A DNA stretch of 34,794 nucleotides, from NCBI GenBank assembly GCA_900549415.1, contig URNX01000033.1, positions 1 to 34,794 on the forward strand, in the 5' to 3' direction. Source of the DNA: an uncultured bacterium. GTDB taxonomy: Bacteria; Verrucomicrobiota; Lentisphaeria; Victivallales; UBA1829. The notes beneath the pieces were generated by a model. It saw only the letters and a program-made list of their open reading frames with translations, ran no database searches and was not told the DNA's origin. Shown in pieces: positions 24,191 through 32,045 of the stretch (its first letter is position 1; every line of letters starts with the position of its first letter). Both the position numbers and the translations under genes were made by a program.

Positions 24191-25330
24191 TTATTCCTGC
24201 GCGTCCTTGAGGATCGCCATATTGTTGCGGTGAATGATTTCATGGTCGGCGTCGCAGCGGAGGATGTCGTGGATTTTCGTACTCTGGCAGCCGATCAGTT
24301 TCATGCAGTCTTCGGAGGAGAAGTTGACAAGTCCCTTGCCAATGGTTTCTCCGTTCAGCGAGCAGATTTCGACGACGCTTCCGCGCTTGAATGTTCCCTG
24401 AACGAACTTCATTCCGGCGGGCAGCAGACTGCTTCCGTGGGTTTCAAGCGCATGTTCCGCGCCGGAGTCGATAATGATTTTTCCGGAAGTCTTCGCGAAG
24501 GTCGCAATCCAGCGTTTGCGCGATTCCACTTTTGCGCGGTGGCGCGGAACGAAAACGGTTCCGATATCTTCGCCGCGGAAGATTTTTTCGATGACATGCG
24601 GATCTTTTCCGCTGGCAATCCAGAGGCATTCACCTGCGGAGTTGAGAATATCCGCACACCGGAGCTTGGATTTCATGCCGCCGATCGACATGCTGGCGTC
24701 GTCGGTTCCGTTTGCCATATTCCGCTGTTCATCGGTTACTCCCTGAACCAGCGAAATGCGTTCTCCGAGCGAGCCGTCGGGATTCGGGCGCATGAGCCCG
24801 TCGACGGTCGTCAGGATGATTGCGAGGTCGGAGCGGGTCATGGAGGCGAGGAGGGCGGCGAGAATATCGTTGTCGCCGAATTTCAGCTCATCAACGGAAA
24901 TGGGGTCGTTTTCATTGATGATCGGCAGAATGTTCTGCGCGAGAAGAGCTTCGATACAGTTGAGTGCATTCAGATGACGTTCGCGCGAGCGGAGGTCGTC
25001 CGCCGTAAGCAGAATCTGCGCGGCGTGGAAGCCGAGGCGTTCGCATTCGGCTTCGTAGACCGACATGAGGCGGATCTGACCGATTGCGGCGAGAGCCTGG
25101 ACTTCCGAGAGTTTGCGCGGACGCTTTTTGAGTCCGAGTGTGCGCATTCCCGTTCCGACTGCGCCGGATGAAACAAAAAGAACCTGTATTCCGGAATCGC
25201 GGAGCATTTTGATTTGGCGGATCAGGAGCGCGAGCGCTTCCGGATCGGTCAGCAGACGGGTTCCGGCTTTGATGACAATTCGTTTACAGGATGAGACTAA
25301 TTCTTTTCGGATCTGAAGGTTCTTTTCCAT
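24191..25330 (-). CDS. proB: Glutamate 5-kinase
   Basis: The 379-aa enzyme phosphorylates glutamate to glutamyl-5-phosphate, the first step of proline synthesis. The amino-acid kinase domain (about 15-260) has V-I-K-A-G-T (canonical V-I-K-x-G), V-S-S-G-A-V-G-x-G, I-I-N-E-N-D and F-G-D-N-D. A C-terminal PUA domain (about 275-370) is present, as in E. coli ProB. The proA partner is not in the window. It follows clpX by 54 bases and miaB begins three bases after its stop. Confidence 0.92.
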   Translation of the reverse strand: MEKNLQIRKELVSSCKRIVIKAGTRLLTDPEALALLIRQIKMLRDSGIQVLFVSSGAVGTGMRTLGLKKRPRKLSEVQALAAIGQIRLMSVYEAECERLGFHAAQILLTADDLRSRERHLNALNCIEALLAQNILPIINENDPISVDELKFGDNDILAALLASMTRSDLAIILTTVDGLMRPNPDGSLGERISLVQGVTDEQRNMANGTDDASMSIGGMKSKLRCADILNSAGECLWIASGKDPHVIEKIFRGEDIGTVFVPRHRAKVESRKRWIATFAKTSGKIIIDSGAEHALETHGSSLLPAGMKFVQGTFKRGSVVEICSLNGETIGKGLVNFSSEDCMKLIGCQSTKIHDILRCDADHEIIHRNNMAILKDAQE

Positions 25331-25350
25331 ATTTTCCCCCGATGAACAAG

Positions 25351-25377
25351 CGGTTCCGGCGAGATTCCGGAACCGCG
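25351..25377 (-). terminator. Hairpin between clpX and proB, possible attenuator
   Basis: A perfect 10-bp stem (GCGGTTCCGG with its complement) around a seven-base loop lies eight bases past the clpX stop and about 20 bases before the proB start. It is not followed by a long T run, so it may be a weak terminator, a processing site or an mRNA-stabilising end. Confidence 0.55.
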
Positions 25378-25384
25378 GCAGAGC

Positions 25385-26674
25385 TTATTTCGCCGAATTT
25401 TTGCGTTTGACCAGCTTCGGCACACCGGTCTCAACCGTTTTGCGCGTAACGATGCAGGTTTCCACATCGGAGCGCGACGGGATGTCATACATCAGATCGA
25501 GCATAAGGCTTTCGATGATGGAGCGGAGCCCGCGGGCGCCGGTTCCTTTGTCGCTGGCCTTCTGCGCGATTGCGTCGAGCGCATCCTTTTCAAACACGAG
25601 TTTGACGCCTTCCATCGCCATCAGCTTTTCATACTGCTTGGTGATTGCGTTTTTCGGTTCGATCAGAATCTTGACGAGGTCATCTTTTGTCAGCGGACGG
25701 AGCGCCGCGACGACGGGAAGACGTCCGATGAATTCCGGAATGATTCCGTAGCGCACCAGGTCTTCGGGTTCTGTATGCGAAAGCGCAACGGAGCTGTCGA
25801 GTTCAATCGCCTGCTGCACGTCGGACTGCTGGCGGTTGAAGCCGAGCACCCGTTTGCCGATGCGGCGCTGAATGATTTTGTCGAGTCCGACAAATGCACC
25901 GCCGCAGATGAACAGAATGTTGGTGGTGTCGACCTGAATGTATTCCTGATTCGGATGTTTGCGTCCGCCTTTCGGGGGAACGTTCGCAACGGTTCCTTCC
26001 AGAATCTTCAGAAGGGCCTGCTGCACACCTTCGCCGGAAACGTCGCGGGTGATGGAGACGTTTTCGCTTTTCTTTGCGATCTTGTCGATTTCATCCACAT
26101 AGATGATGCCGATCTGGGCGCGCGCGACATCGAAATCCGCTGCCTGAAGCAGACGCAGAATGATGTTTTCGACGTCTTCGCCGACGTATCCCGCTTCGGT
26201 GAGCGTGGTCGCGTCGGCAATGCAGAACGGAACGTCCAGCATTTTGGCGAGCGTGCGGGCAAAGAGCGTTTTGCCGCTTCCGGTCGGACCGATCAGCAGA
26301 ACATTGCTCTTCTCCACATCCACATCATCCTGCGCGACTGCGGAGGAGTGTGTCTGAAGACGTTTGTAATGGTTGTAGACGGAGACGGAGAGGATCTTTT
26401 TCGCCTGATCCTGACCGATAATGAACTTGTCGAGTTCCGCCTTGATTTCCGCCGGCTTTGGAACCTTGAGTCCTGCAACCGGATCGGCCTGCTTGCCGCC
26501 TTTTGCGGAATTTTTCGCTTTGAGGGCGGGATTCAGAATCTCTTCGCAGGACTTGATGCAATCGGAGCAGATCGAAGCCCCGGAGGGGCTGGAGATGATC
26601 TGCCCGATCGACGGATCGTCGGCGTAACGTCCGCAGAAGGAACAGCGGGGAATATCGCCGTGTTTGTCAGCCAT
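25385..26674 (-). CDS. clpX: ClpX, ATPase and specificity subunit of ClpXP
   Basis: The 429-aa AAA+ unfoldase delivers substrates to ClpP. The N-terminal zinc-binding domain carries C11/C14 and C36/C39 (C-S-F-C, C-S-D-C). Walker A G-P-T-G-S-G-K-T and Walker B I-I-Y-V-D-E-I-D are present. A G-A-R-G-L-R sensor-II region lies near the C-terminus. I start at the ATG at 26674 with AGAGG six bases upstream. An open extension upstream belongs to the clpP overlap. It lies 10 bases after the clpP stop, the usual clpP-clpX order. Confidence 0.95.
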   Translation of the reverse strand: MADKHGDIPRCSFCGRYADDPSIGQIISSPSGASICSDCIKSCEEILNPALKAKNSAKGGKQADPVAGLKVPKPAEIKAELDKFIIGQDQAKKILSVSVYNHYKRLQTHSSAVAQDDVDVEKSNVLLIGPTGSGKTLFARTLAKMLDVPFCIADATTLTEAGYVGEDVENIILRLLQAADFDVARAQIGIIYVDEIDKIAKKSENVSITRDVSGEGVQQALLKILEGTVANVPPKGGRKHPNQEYIQVDTTNILFICGGAFVGLDKIIQRRIGKRVLGFNRQQSDVQQAIELDSSVALSHTEPEDLVRYGIIPEFIGRLPVVAALRPLTKDDLVKILIEPKNAITKQYEKLMAMEGVKLVFEKDALDAIAQKASDKGTGARGLRSIIESLMLDLMYDIPSRSDVETCIVTRKTVETGVPKLVKRKNSAK

Positions 26675-26684
26675 TGCGCACCTC

Positions 26685-27284
26685 TCAGACCGCGCGGTGC
26701 GGAATGATGCTGTCAACGATTCCGTACTTCAGCGCTTCTTCGGCGGACATGAAGTAGTCGCGGTCGGTGTCGCGCGTGACCTTCTGAATGGTTTGTCCGG
26801 TGGAGGAGGCGATGATCTGGTTGAGTTTTGTGCGCATGGCGAGGATTTCCTTCGCCTGGATATCGATGTCGGCGGCGGTGCCTTCGGAACCGCCGCGCGG
26901 CTGGTGGATCATGACCCGTGCGTTGGGCAGAGCGAAGCGTTTGCCTTTGGTTCCCGCGCAGAGGAGAACCGCGGCCATGCTCGCCGCCTGACCGACGCAG
27001 TAGGTCTTGACGTCGCACGAAATGACTTTCATGCAGTCGAGGATTGCGAGTCCGGAGGTGATGACACCGCCCGGGCTGTTGATATAAAGGTCAATATCCT
27101 TTTTCGGATCTTCGGACTGAAGATAGAGCAACTCCGCGACGATGAGGTTCGCCACGGTGTCGTCAATCGGGGTTCCGAGAAGAATGATCCGGTCTTTCAG
27201 CAGACGGGAGTAAATATCGTATCCGCGTTCGCCCTGGCCGGTCTGTTCGACGACCATCGGAACAAGCATTGAGTTCTTAATCAT
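26685..27284 (-). CDS. clpP: ClpP, proteolytic subunit of ClpXP
   Basis: The 199-aa serine peptidase has the catalytic triad S102 (G-Q-A-A-S-M-A-A), H127 (M-I-H-Q-P) and D176 (D-T-D-R-D-Y-F-M). Y-I-N-S-P-G-G and the C-terminal Y-G-I-V-D are typical. Length matches the family. AGAGAGGA precedes the ATG. Sits between tig and clpX in one operon. Confidence 0.96.
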   Translation of the reverse strand: MIKNSMLVPMVVEQTGQGERGYDIYSRLLKDRIILLGTPIDDTVANLIVAELLYLQSEDPKKDIDLYINSPGGVITSGLAILDCMKVISCDVKTYCVGQAASMAAVLLCAGTKGKRFALPNARVMIHQPRGGSEGTAADIDIQAKEILAMRTKLNQIIASSTGQTIQKVTRDTDRDYFMSAEEALKYGIVDSIIPHRAV

Positions 27285-27320
27285 GCAATCCTCTCTTTCA
27301 GTTTGTTGTTAAAAACGGAC

Positions 27321-28643
27321 TCAGACTTCTTTGAGTTCGGCGGTCTTGACGATGCTGTCAAGGACTTTGCCGGTGAGCAGGTCCGCGTGGATTTCGCCGA
27401 TCGCGCCGTTGCCGCGAATGGCTTTGAGCAGATCTTTTTCCTTGTAGCCGAAGTAGGCGCTCATCTGCTTGATCTGGGCGTCGAATTCATCCTTGGAGAC
27501 TTCGATTTTCTCGGCTTCCGCGATTTTGCGGATGACGAAGAACTGCTTCAGGCTCTTTTCAGCGGCCTTCTTGGCGTCTTCGAGGTGTTTGTCCTTTTCG
27601 GCTTTGAATTTTTCGACATCCTCTTCGCTGCGGACGAGCTGGTTCGCAATCTTGGAGAATTCACGTTCGGTTTCGCCGTCGAGAATGCTCTTCGGAAGAG
27701 AGATTTCGCCAACGTTCGCCATCAGGATATCGAGAACTTTCTCGCGGGCGGCGTTCTTGCGATCCGCTTCGATCTTCGCATCAACGGACTTGGTGATTTC
27801 CTCTTTGAGCTTGTCGAAAGATTCCATGTGAAGCTTTTCAGCGAGAACTGCGTCGTCGGTGATCGGCTGCTTGCGCTCGATTTCGTTGATCTTGACGGTG
27901 TACTTGACGGTTTTTCCGGCAAGTCCGGATTCGCGCCAGTCAGCCGGAAAAACGGCGGTAAACTCTTTGGTTTCGCCGGCTTTTGCACCGGTCAGAGCGG
28001 CGTTTGCACCCGGGACGTATTCGGGCTCGTGCAGCCAGATCCAGGCTTCGTCAGCCTTCGCCATGCGCTTGAGGGACGGGGTCGCGTCTTCCGCCGGGGT
28101 GAAGTCGGTCTCATAGGAAACCTTGAGCATATCTTCCGCCTTGGACTCGGTGTCGACTTTGACGTCGTCCGCATAGATGTCCTTGAGGTTGGCAATGCGC
28201 TCGTCGATGAGTTTCGCCTTGTCTTCGCTCTTGGGAACTTCGATCGTGAGCTTCTTGTAATCGGGAAGGTTGAGAACCGGGGCGACTTCGATTGTCACCT
28301 TGAATTCATAATCCTGTTTGGCTTCGGGAGCCTTCTTGCCGTCGTCGAGAGCGGTGACAGCGACGAGGTCGCGCTCGCCCTGAATCTTTTCGATTGCGGC
28401 GTTCTGGATCTGTTTTGCGGTATCCTCAACGATATTCTGCGCGAAACGAGCCTTGACGAGAGCCGCAGGAACTTTGCCTTTGCGGAAACCCTGAATCTGG
28501 ACTTCGCGGGAAACTTCCTTCACGATTTCGTTGAACATTTTTTCGACTTCGGCAGCCGGAACCTTAACGGAAACTTCCTGCGTGCAGGGAGCGGTTTCCT
28601 TGTACTCGACCTGTACGGCGTTCTTCAGAGACTCAGCAGACAT
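27321..28643 (-). CDS. tig: Trigger factor, ribosome-associated chaperone
   Basis: The 440-aa protein contains the ribosome-docking signature G-F-R-K-G-K-V-P (residues 52-59), a PPIase-like middle part (about 150-245) and a helical C-terminal part. Trigger factor binds nascent chains at the ribosome exit tunnel. I start at the ATG at 28643 with AAAGGTGG five bases upstream. A GTG three codons earlier overlaps the SD. It heads the tig-clpP-clpX-proB-miaB-GT2 run. The tig-clpP-clpX order is the standard bacterial arrangement. Confidence 0.94.
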   Translation of the reverse strand: MSAESLKNAVQVEYKETAPCTQEVSVKVPAAEVEKMFNEIVKEVSREVQIQGFRKGKVPAALVKARFAQNIVEDTAKQIQNAAIEKIQGERDLVAVTALDDGKKAPEAKQDYEFKVTIEVAPVLNLPDYKKLTIEVPKSEDKAKLIDERIANLKDIYADDVKVDTESKAEDMLKVSYETDFTPAEDATPSLKRMAKADEAWIWLHEPEYVPGANAALTGAKAGETKEFTAVFPADWRESGLAGKTVKYTVKINEIERKQPITDDAVLAEKLHMESFDKLKEEITKSVDAKIEADRKNAAREKVLDILMANVGEISLPKSILDGETEREFSKIANQLVRSEEDVEKFKAEKDKHLEDAKKAAEKSLKQFFVIRKIAEAEKIEVSKDEFDAQIKQMSAYFGYKEKDLLKAIRGNGAIGEIHADLLTGKVLDSIVKTAELKEV

Positions 28644-28712
28644 TTGATCCACCTTTCATATTTTTATTTGTGTGACACGTCTTGTGTTCGTTTAAAAACT
28701 TCTGAACTTATG

Positions 28713-28740
28713 AATATAATCCTCTCTTACGATTTTTCCA
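28713..28740 (-). promoter_or_regulatory. Putative promoter of tig
   Basis: On the minus strand TGGAAA (28740-28735) and TATATT (28718-28713) are 16 bases apart, about 70 bases before the tig start. Moderate match. The rest of the 28644-28882 gap is AT-rich with no gene. Confidence 0.4.
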
Positions 28741-28805
28741 GTCCTTTTTCTGAAAAAATTGAAGAAAATATCCAGTTTTTTTTTGAAATTTCTTCGTTTC
28801 CGCTA

Positions 28806-28834
28806 TTGACAAGAGCGGAAATGCGCGTTATGTT
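28806..28834 (+). promoter_or_regulatory. Sigma70 promoter of the FHA-domain gene
   Basis: Perfect TTGACA (28806-28811), 17 bases, TATGTT (28829-28834), 49 bases before the ATG. Confidence 0.65.
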
Positions 28835-28882
28835 CCCCGATGTGTCAGCAAATCAAATTTCTGCAAGCCATGAGGAGTTGCT

Positions 28883-29398
28883 ATGTCTGAAACGCCAAAA
28901 CTGATCGTTCTTTCGGAACAGTTCCGGGGAAAAGTCTTCGAACTGACCAAAGATATTCATACCGCCGGTCGCGCCGACGCGCGTGACATCTGCATCAAGG
29001 ATCCCTCCATCAGTTCCTATCATGCCGATTTCATCCGCAAAGGTCCGACCTATATCCTGAGAGACCACAATTCCACGAACGGCTCCAAGGTCAGCTCCGT
29101 CCCCGTCACGGGCGACGTCGTGCTCAAAAGCGGCGATATGATCCAGCTCGGAAACGTGGAGATGCTTTACGACTGCCAGGAAAAAGGCAGCACGCGCGAA
29201 CTGAAAACGATGACCAACATCAAGATCGACAACACTTCAACGGTCGGGACTTCCACCCTGAAGCGTCTGGAGGCGGTCTCACAGGGAAAAATGCAGAAGA
29301 AAAACATCAGCAACATCGTCATCATCGCCATGCTTGCGGTCCTGACGCTGGTGATTATCGCGGGCATTGTCCTTGTCGTAATCCTGCTGAAGAAGTAA
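28883..29398 (+). CDS. FHA-domain protein with C-terminal transmembrane anchor
   Basis: The 171-aa protein has an FHA phosphothreonine-binding domain (about 6-96). G29-R30, S44-S45...H47 and N63-S-T-N-G67 are the conserved loop residues. A linker with a Thr/Ser-rich stretch (about 105-135) leads to a single membrane helix (about 143-169) ending L-L-K-K. It has no N-terminal signal, so the FHA domain would face the cytoplasm as a tail-anchored protein. GAGGAG precedes the ATG. ftsH starts 100 bases downstream. A kinase partner is not in the window. Role in signalling is inferred. Confidence 0.88.
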   Translation: MSETPKLIVLSEQFRGKVFELTKDIHTAGRADARDICIKDPSISSYHADFIRKGPTYILRDHNSTNGSKVSSVPVTGDVVLKSGDMIQLGNVEMLYDCQEKGSTRELKTMTNIKIDNTSTVGTSTLKRLEAVSQGKMQKKNISNIVIIAMLAVLTLVIIAGIVLVVILLKK

Positions 29399-29428
29399 AA
29401 CTCACACTTTCCCGAATTGAAAACCGCG

Positions 29429-29447
29429 CGCCGGGATTCTCCCGGCG
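29429..29447 (+). terminator. Hairpin between the FHA gene and ftsH
   Basis: Perfect 8-bp GC-rich stem (29429-29436 with 29440-29447) around a TTC loop, 31 bases past the FHA stop. No long T tail follows, so partial termination or a processing point is likely. Confidence 0.5.
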
Positions 29448-29498
29448 TTGCGTTATTATGGAATTCCAGCTCTTAACCACAAGGAAAAAGAAACCGCA

Positions 29499-31484
29499 AT
29501 GAGCAACGATCCCGGAAACAACACTCCGCCGCCCGCAAACAGACCCGGTCAGCCTTCCCGCCGACCTCCAGTCTCCGTATTCGTATGGCTGCTTCTCATC
29601 ATCCTGATGGTGACCCTCTTCGTTTATAAATACAACCCGTCAACGGGAGACCGCGTCGACTGGAACCAGACCCAGTTCGAACAGAATCTCGGAGTGGGAA
29701 ATGTCGTCACCGCGGTTATCACACCCGAATCGGAAGAGGTTCTGCAGATTCGCGGCGAATACAAACCCGCGCCCGCAGCGCCGAACACCACCGATCTTAC
29801 GGTTTCTGCGGCGAACGGCTCCAAACTCTATTATTCCGCCCGCGTCATCAAGACGCCCGCCATTATGGACGGCTTGAACAAGGTCAAGAAAGTTGAAATC
29901 CTTCAGCGCGACAGCTGGTGGACCAGTCTGCTGGTCAATCTTCTCGTCGGCTTCCTCATTATCGGTTTCATCTACTTCCTCTTCTCCCGCCAGATGAAGA
30001 TGTCGGGACGCGGAGCCATGCAGTTCGGCAAGAGCCGCGCCCGCATGATCACAGCCGACGAAAACAAGAAGAAATTCGATGATGTCGCCGGCTGCGATGA
30101 AGCCAAGGCTGAAATGAAAGAGATTGTGGATTATCTTAGAGATCCGCTCAAATATAAAATGCTTGGCGGCAAGATTCCGAAGGGCGCGCTTCTTCTCGGA
30201 CCTCCGGGAACCGGCAAGACCCTGATGGCGAAAGCCGTTGCCGGCGAGGCGAATGTTCCGTTCTTCGCAATCAGCGGTTCCGACTTCGTGGAAATGTTCG
30301 TCGGCGTCGGCGCAAGCCGTGTCCGCGACATGTTCGAACAGGCGCGCAAACATGCGCCCTGTCTGATCTTCATTGATGAAATCGATGCGGTCGGCCGTTC
30401 CCGTTTTACCGGAATCGGCGGCGGACACGACGAGCGCGAACAGACTCTCAACGCCATGCTAGTTGAAATGGACGGTCTCGAAACGCAGGAGGGCGTGATT
30501 GTTCTCGCTGCAACCAACCGTGCGGATGTTCTCGACCCCGCGCTGCTGCGCCCCGGACGCTTTGACCGCCAGATTGTCATGGACCTGCCCGACATCCGCG
30601 GCCGCCGCATGATTCTGAATGTCCATGCGAAAAACATCAAACTGGAGCCCACGGTTGACCTTGATGTGATTGCAAAGACCACTTCCGGATTCAGCGGAGC
30701 CGATCTGGCGAACCTCATCAACGAAGCTGCGCTTCTCGCCGCCCGCAACGACCGCAAGGCTGCGACCCAGGCGGATCTCGAAGAGGCCCGCGACAAGGTC
30801 TGCTGGGGAGCTGAACGCCGCAGCCGCAAAATCTCCGACCGCGAGCGCAAGCTTACTGCGTGGCATGAAGCCGGTCATGCGATTGTCAACCTTCACTGTG
30901 AACATGCAATGACTCTGCACAAGGTTACCATCATCCCGCGCGGTCCCGCGCTCGGCGTCACCATGATGATGCCGGACGAGGACCGTTACTCGCAGAGTCG
31001 TTTGGAAATGCTCGACTCCATGGCGCTTGCCATGGGCGGACGCGTTGCCGAAGAGCTCGTGATCGGAGACGTCACCAGCGGAGCCGCAGCGGACATCGAA
31101 CACGCGACCAAAGTTGCGCGCGCCATGGTCTGCTCGTTCGGCATGAGCGACAAACTCGGCACGGTTCAGTACGGCGAACGAGCCGATCACATTTATCTTG
31201 GACGCGACATTACCCGCAGCGAATCCTTCAGCGAAGAGACGGCGCGCGAGATTGATCTGGAAGTCAAACGTCTTGTCATGGACGCCAAGAATACCGCGAC
31301 GAAGATTCTGACCGACCACCGCGATGAACTCGACAAGCTGGCAAATGCCCTGCTGGAAAAAGAAACGATGGATGCGGCGGAAATCCGCACCATGCTCGGT
31401 CTCCCCCCGGCGCATCATGATGAGCCCGCTGTTCAGGAAGTCAAGCCGGAAGAGCCTGCCGCCGAAGCTCCGAAAGCGGAGTGA
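29499..31484 (+). CDS. ftsH: ATP-dependent zinc metalloprotease FtsH
   Basis: The 661-aa membrane AAA+ protease degrades misfolded membrane and regulatory proteins. N-terminal transmembrane helix (about 24-43), a periplasmic part, and second helix (about 153-175) precede the AAA domain. Walker A is G234-P-P-G-T-G-K-T241, and F-I-D-E-I-D is Walker B. The zinc motif is H456-E-A-G-H460, followed by the protease domain and an acidic Pro/Glu tail. I start at the ATG at 29499. A TTG at 29448 is open but lies inside the hairpin end. The SD is weak (AAGGA at 13 bases). The next gene's start lies 2 bases after its stop. Confidence 0.95.
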   Translation: MSNDPGNNTPPPANRPGQPSRRPPVSVFVWLLLIILMVTLFVYKYNPSTGDRVDWNQTQFEQNLGVGNVVTAVITPESEEVLQIRGEYKPAPAAPNTTDLTVSAANGSKLYYSARVIKTPAIMDGLNKVKKVEILQRDSWWTSLLVNLLVGFLIIGFIYFLFSRQMKMSGRGAMQFGKSRARMITADENKKKFDDVAGCDEAKAEMKEIVDYLRDPLKYKMLGGKIPKGALLLGPPGTGKTLMAKAVAGEANVPFFAISGSDFVEMFVGVGASRVRDMFEQARKHAPCLIFIDEIDAVGRSRFTGIGGGHDEREQTLNAMLVEMDGLETQEGVIVLAATNRADVLDPALLRPGRFDRQIVMDLPDIRGRRMILNVHAKNIKLEPTVDLDVIAKTTSGFSGADLANLINEAALLAARNDRKAATQADLEEARDKVCWGAERRSRKISDRERKLTAWHEAGHAIVNLHCEHAMTLHKVTIIPRGPALGVTMMMPDEDRYSQSRLEMLDSMALAMGGRVAEELVIGDVTSGAAADIEHATKVARAMVCSFGMSDKLGTVQYGERADHIYLGRDITRSESFSEETAREIDLEVKRLVMDAKNTATKILTDHRDELDKLANALLEKETMDAAEIRTMLGLPPAHHDEPAVQEVKPEEPAAEAPKAE

Positions 31485-31486
31485 AC

Positions 31487-31807
31487 ATGCCGCTCTCCGA
31501 ATCTGAACTGACTTCGATTATCACCGATTACAACGGCTGCACCCGGATTACCTGCCGGGTGCAGCCGCGTTCTTCCCGTTCGAAAATCATGGGGCTCTTC
31601 GACGGCGCGCTGAAAGTCGCTCTGACCGCGCCGCCCGTCGACGGCAAGGCGAATGCCGCGCTCTGTGAATTCTTCGCTTCACTCTTCCGCTGTCCGAAAT
31701 CCGCGGTTTCTGTCGTTTCCGGAATGACGGCAAAGAACAAAATTGTAGCGATATCCGGGATCGGTGCAACGGCCGCCCGTTCTGCTGTGTGCGCGAACTG
31801 CAAATAA
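31487..31807 (+). CDS. YggU/DUF167-family protein
   Basis: The 106-aa small protein has V-Q-P-R-S-S-R-S-K-I-M-G, then L-K-V-A-L-T-A-P-P-V-D-G-K-A-N-A-A-L, the DUF167/YggU signature. Its function is not known. I start at the ATG at 31487 (GGAG five bases before). A GTG at 31481 overlaps the ftsH stop. It looks co-transcribed with ftsH. Confidence 0.9.
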   Translation: MPLSESELTSIITDYNGCTRITCRVQPRSSRSKIMGLFDGALKVALTAPPVDGKANAALCEFFASLFRCPKSAVSVVSGMTAKNKIVAISGIGATAARSAVCANCK

Positions 31808-31911
31808 GCGTTTTCTCTTTTTTTATTTTTGCAGAAGCGTAATTTGTCAATGTTTCTGTTTTATCGGATTTTCTCTGTTTTTCACAAAATCTATTTTACA
31901 TATTTAAAAAG

Positions 31912-31938
31912 TTACAATTTTGTATAACAAAAATGTAA
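31912..31938. promoter_or_regulatory. Near-perfect 27-bp palindrome upstream of gdhA, likely operator
   Basis: Arms TTACAATTTTGT (31912-31923) and ACAAAAATGTAA (31927-31938) pair at 11 of 12 positions around ATA. It is AT-rich, about 107 bases before gdhA and has no T-run character of a terminator, so an operator for a dimeric regulator fits best. The 31808-32045 gap holds no gene. Confidence 0.55.
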
Positions 31939-31970
31939 GATTCAAAATTCAAGTTTTTTCGGGATGGATA

Positions 31971-31999
31971 TTGATTTTTTTCTGACAATACTGTAGATT
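31971..31999 (+). promoter_or_regulatory. Candidate gdhA promoter
   Basis: TTGATT (31971-31976), 17 bases, TAGATT (31994-31999). A weaker -10, so activation by the palindrome-binding or repeat-binding protein is plausible. Confidence 0.35.
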
Positions 32000-32004
32000 A
32001 CTGT

Positions 32005-32026
32005 ACAGTTGCAAAACAGTTGCAAA
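32005..32026 (+). repeat. Tandem 11-bp repeat in the gdhA leader region
   Basis: ACAGTTGCAAA occurs twice head to tail (32005-32015 and 32016-32026), immediately after a CTGTACAG palindrome (32001-32008) and a nearby ACTGTA direct repeat. It lies just before the SD, in the likely 5' untranslated region or start site, so it could bind a regulator. Function unknown. Confidence 0.6.
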
Positions 32027-32045
32027 CTTTCAAAGAGAGGTAAAC

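Noticed and set aside
22769..25171. Open frame of 800 codons on the plus strand
   Set aside because: It is antisense to miaB and proB, whose motifs and operon structure are unambiguous.
27303..28904. Open frame of 533 codons on the plus strand
   Set aside because: It is antisense to trigger factor, which shows its signature motif; composition is Phe/Asp-rich shadow.
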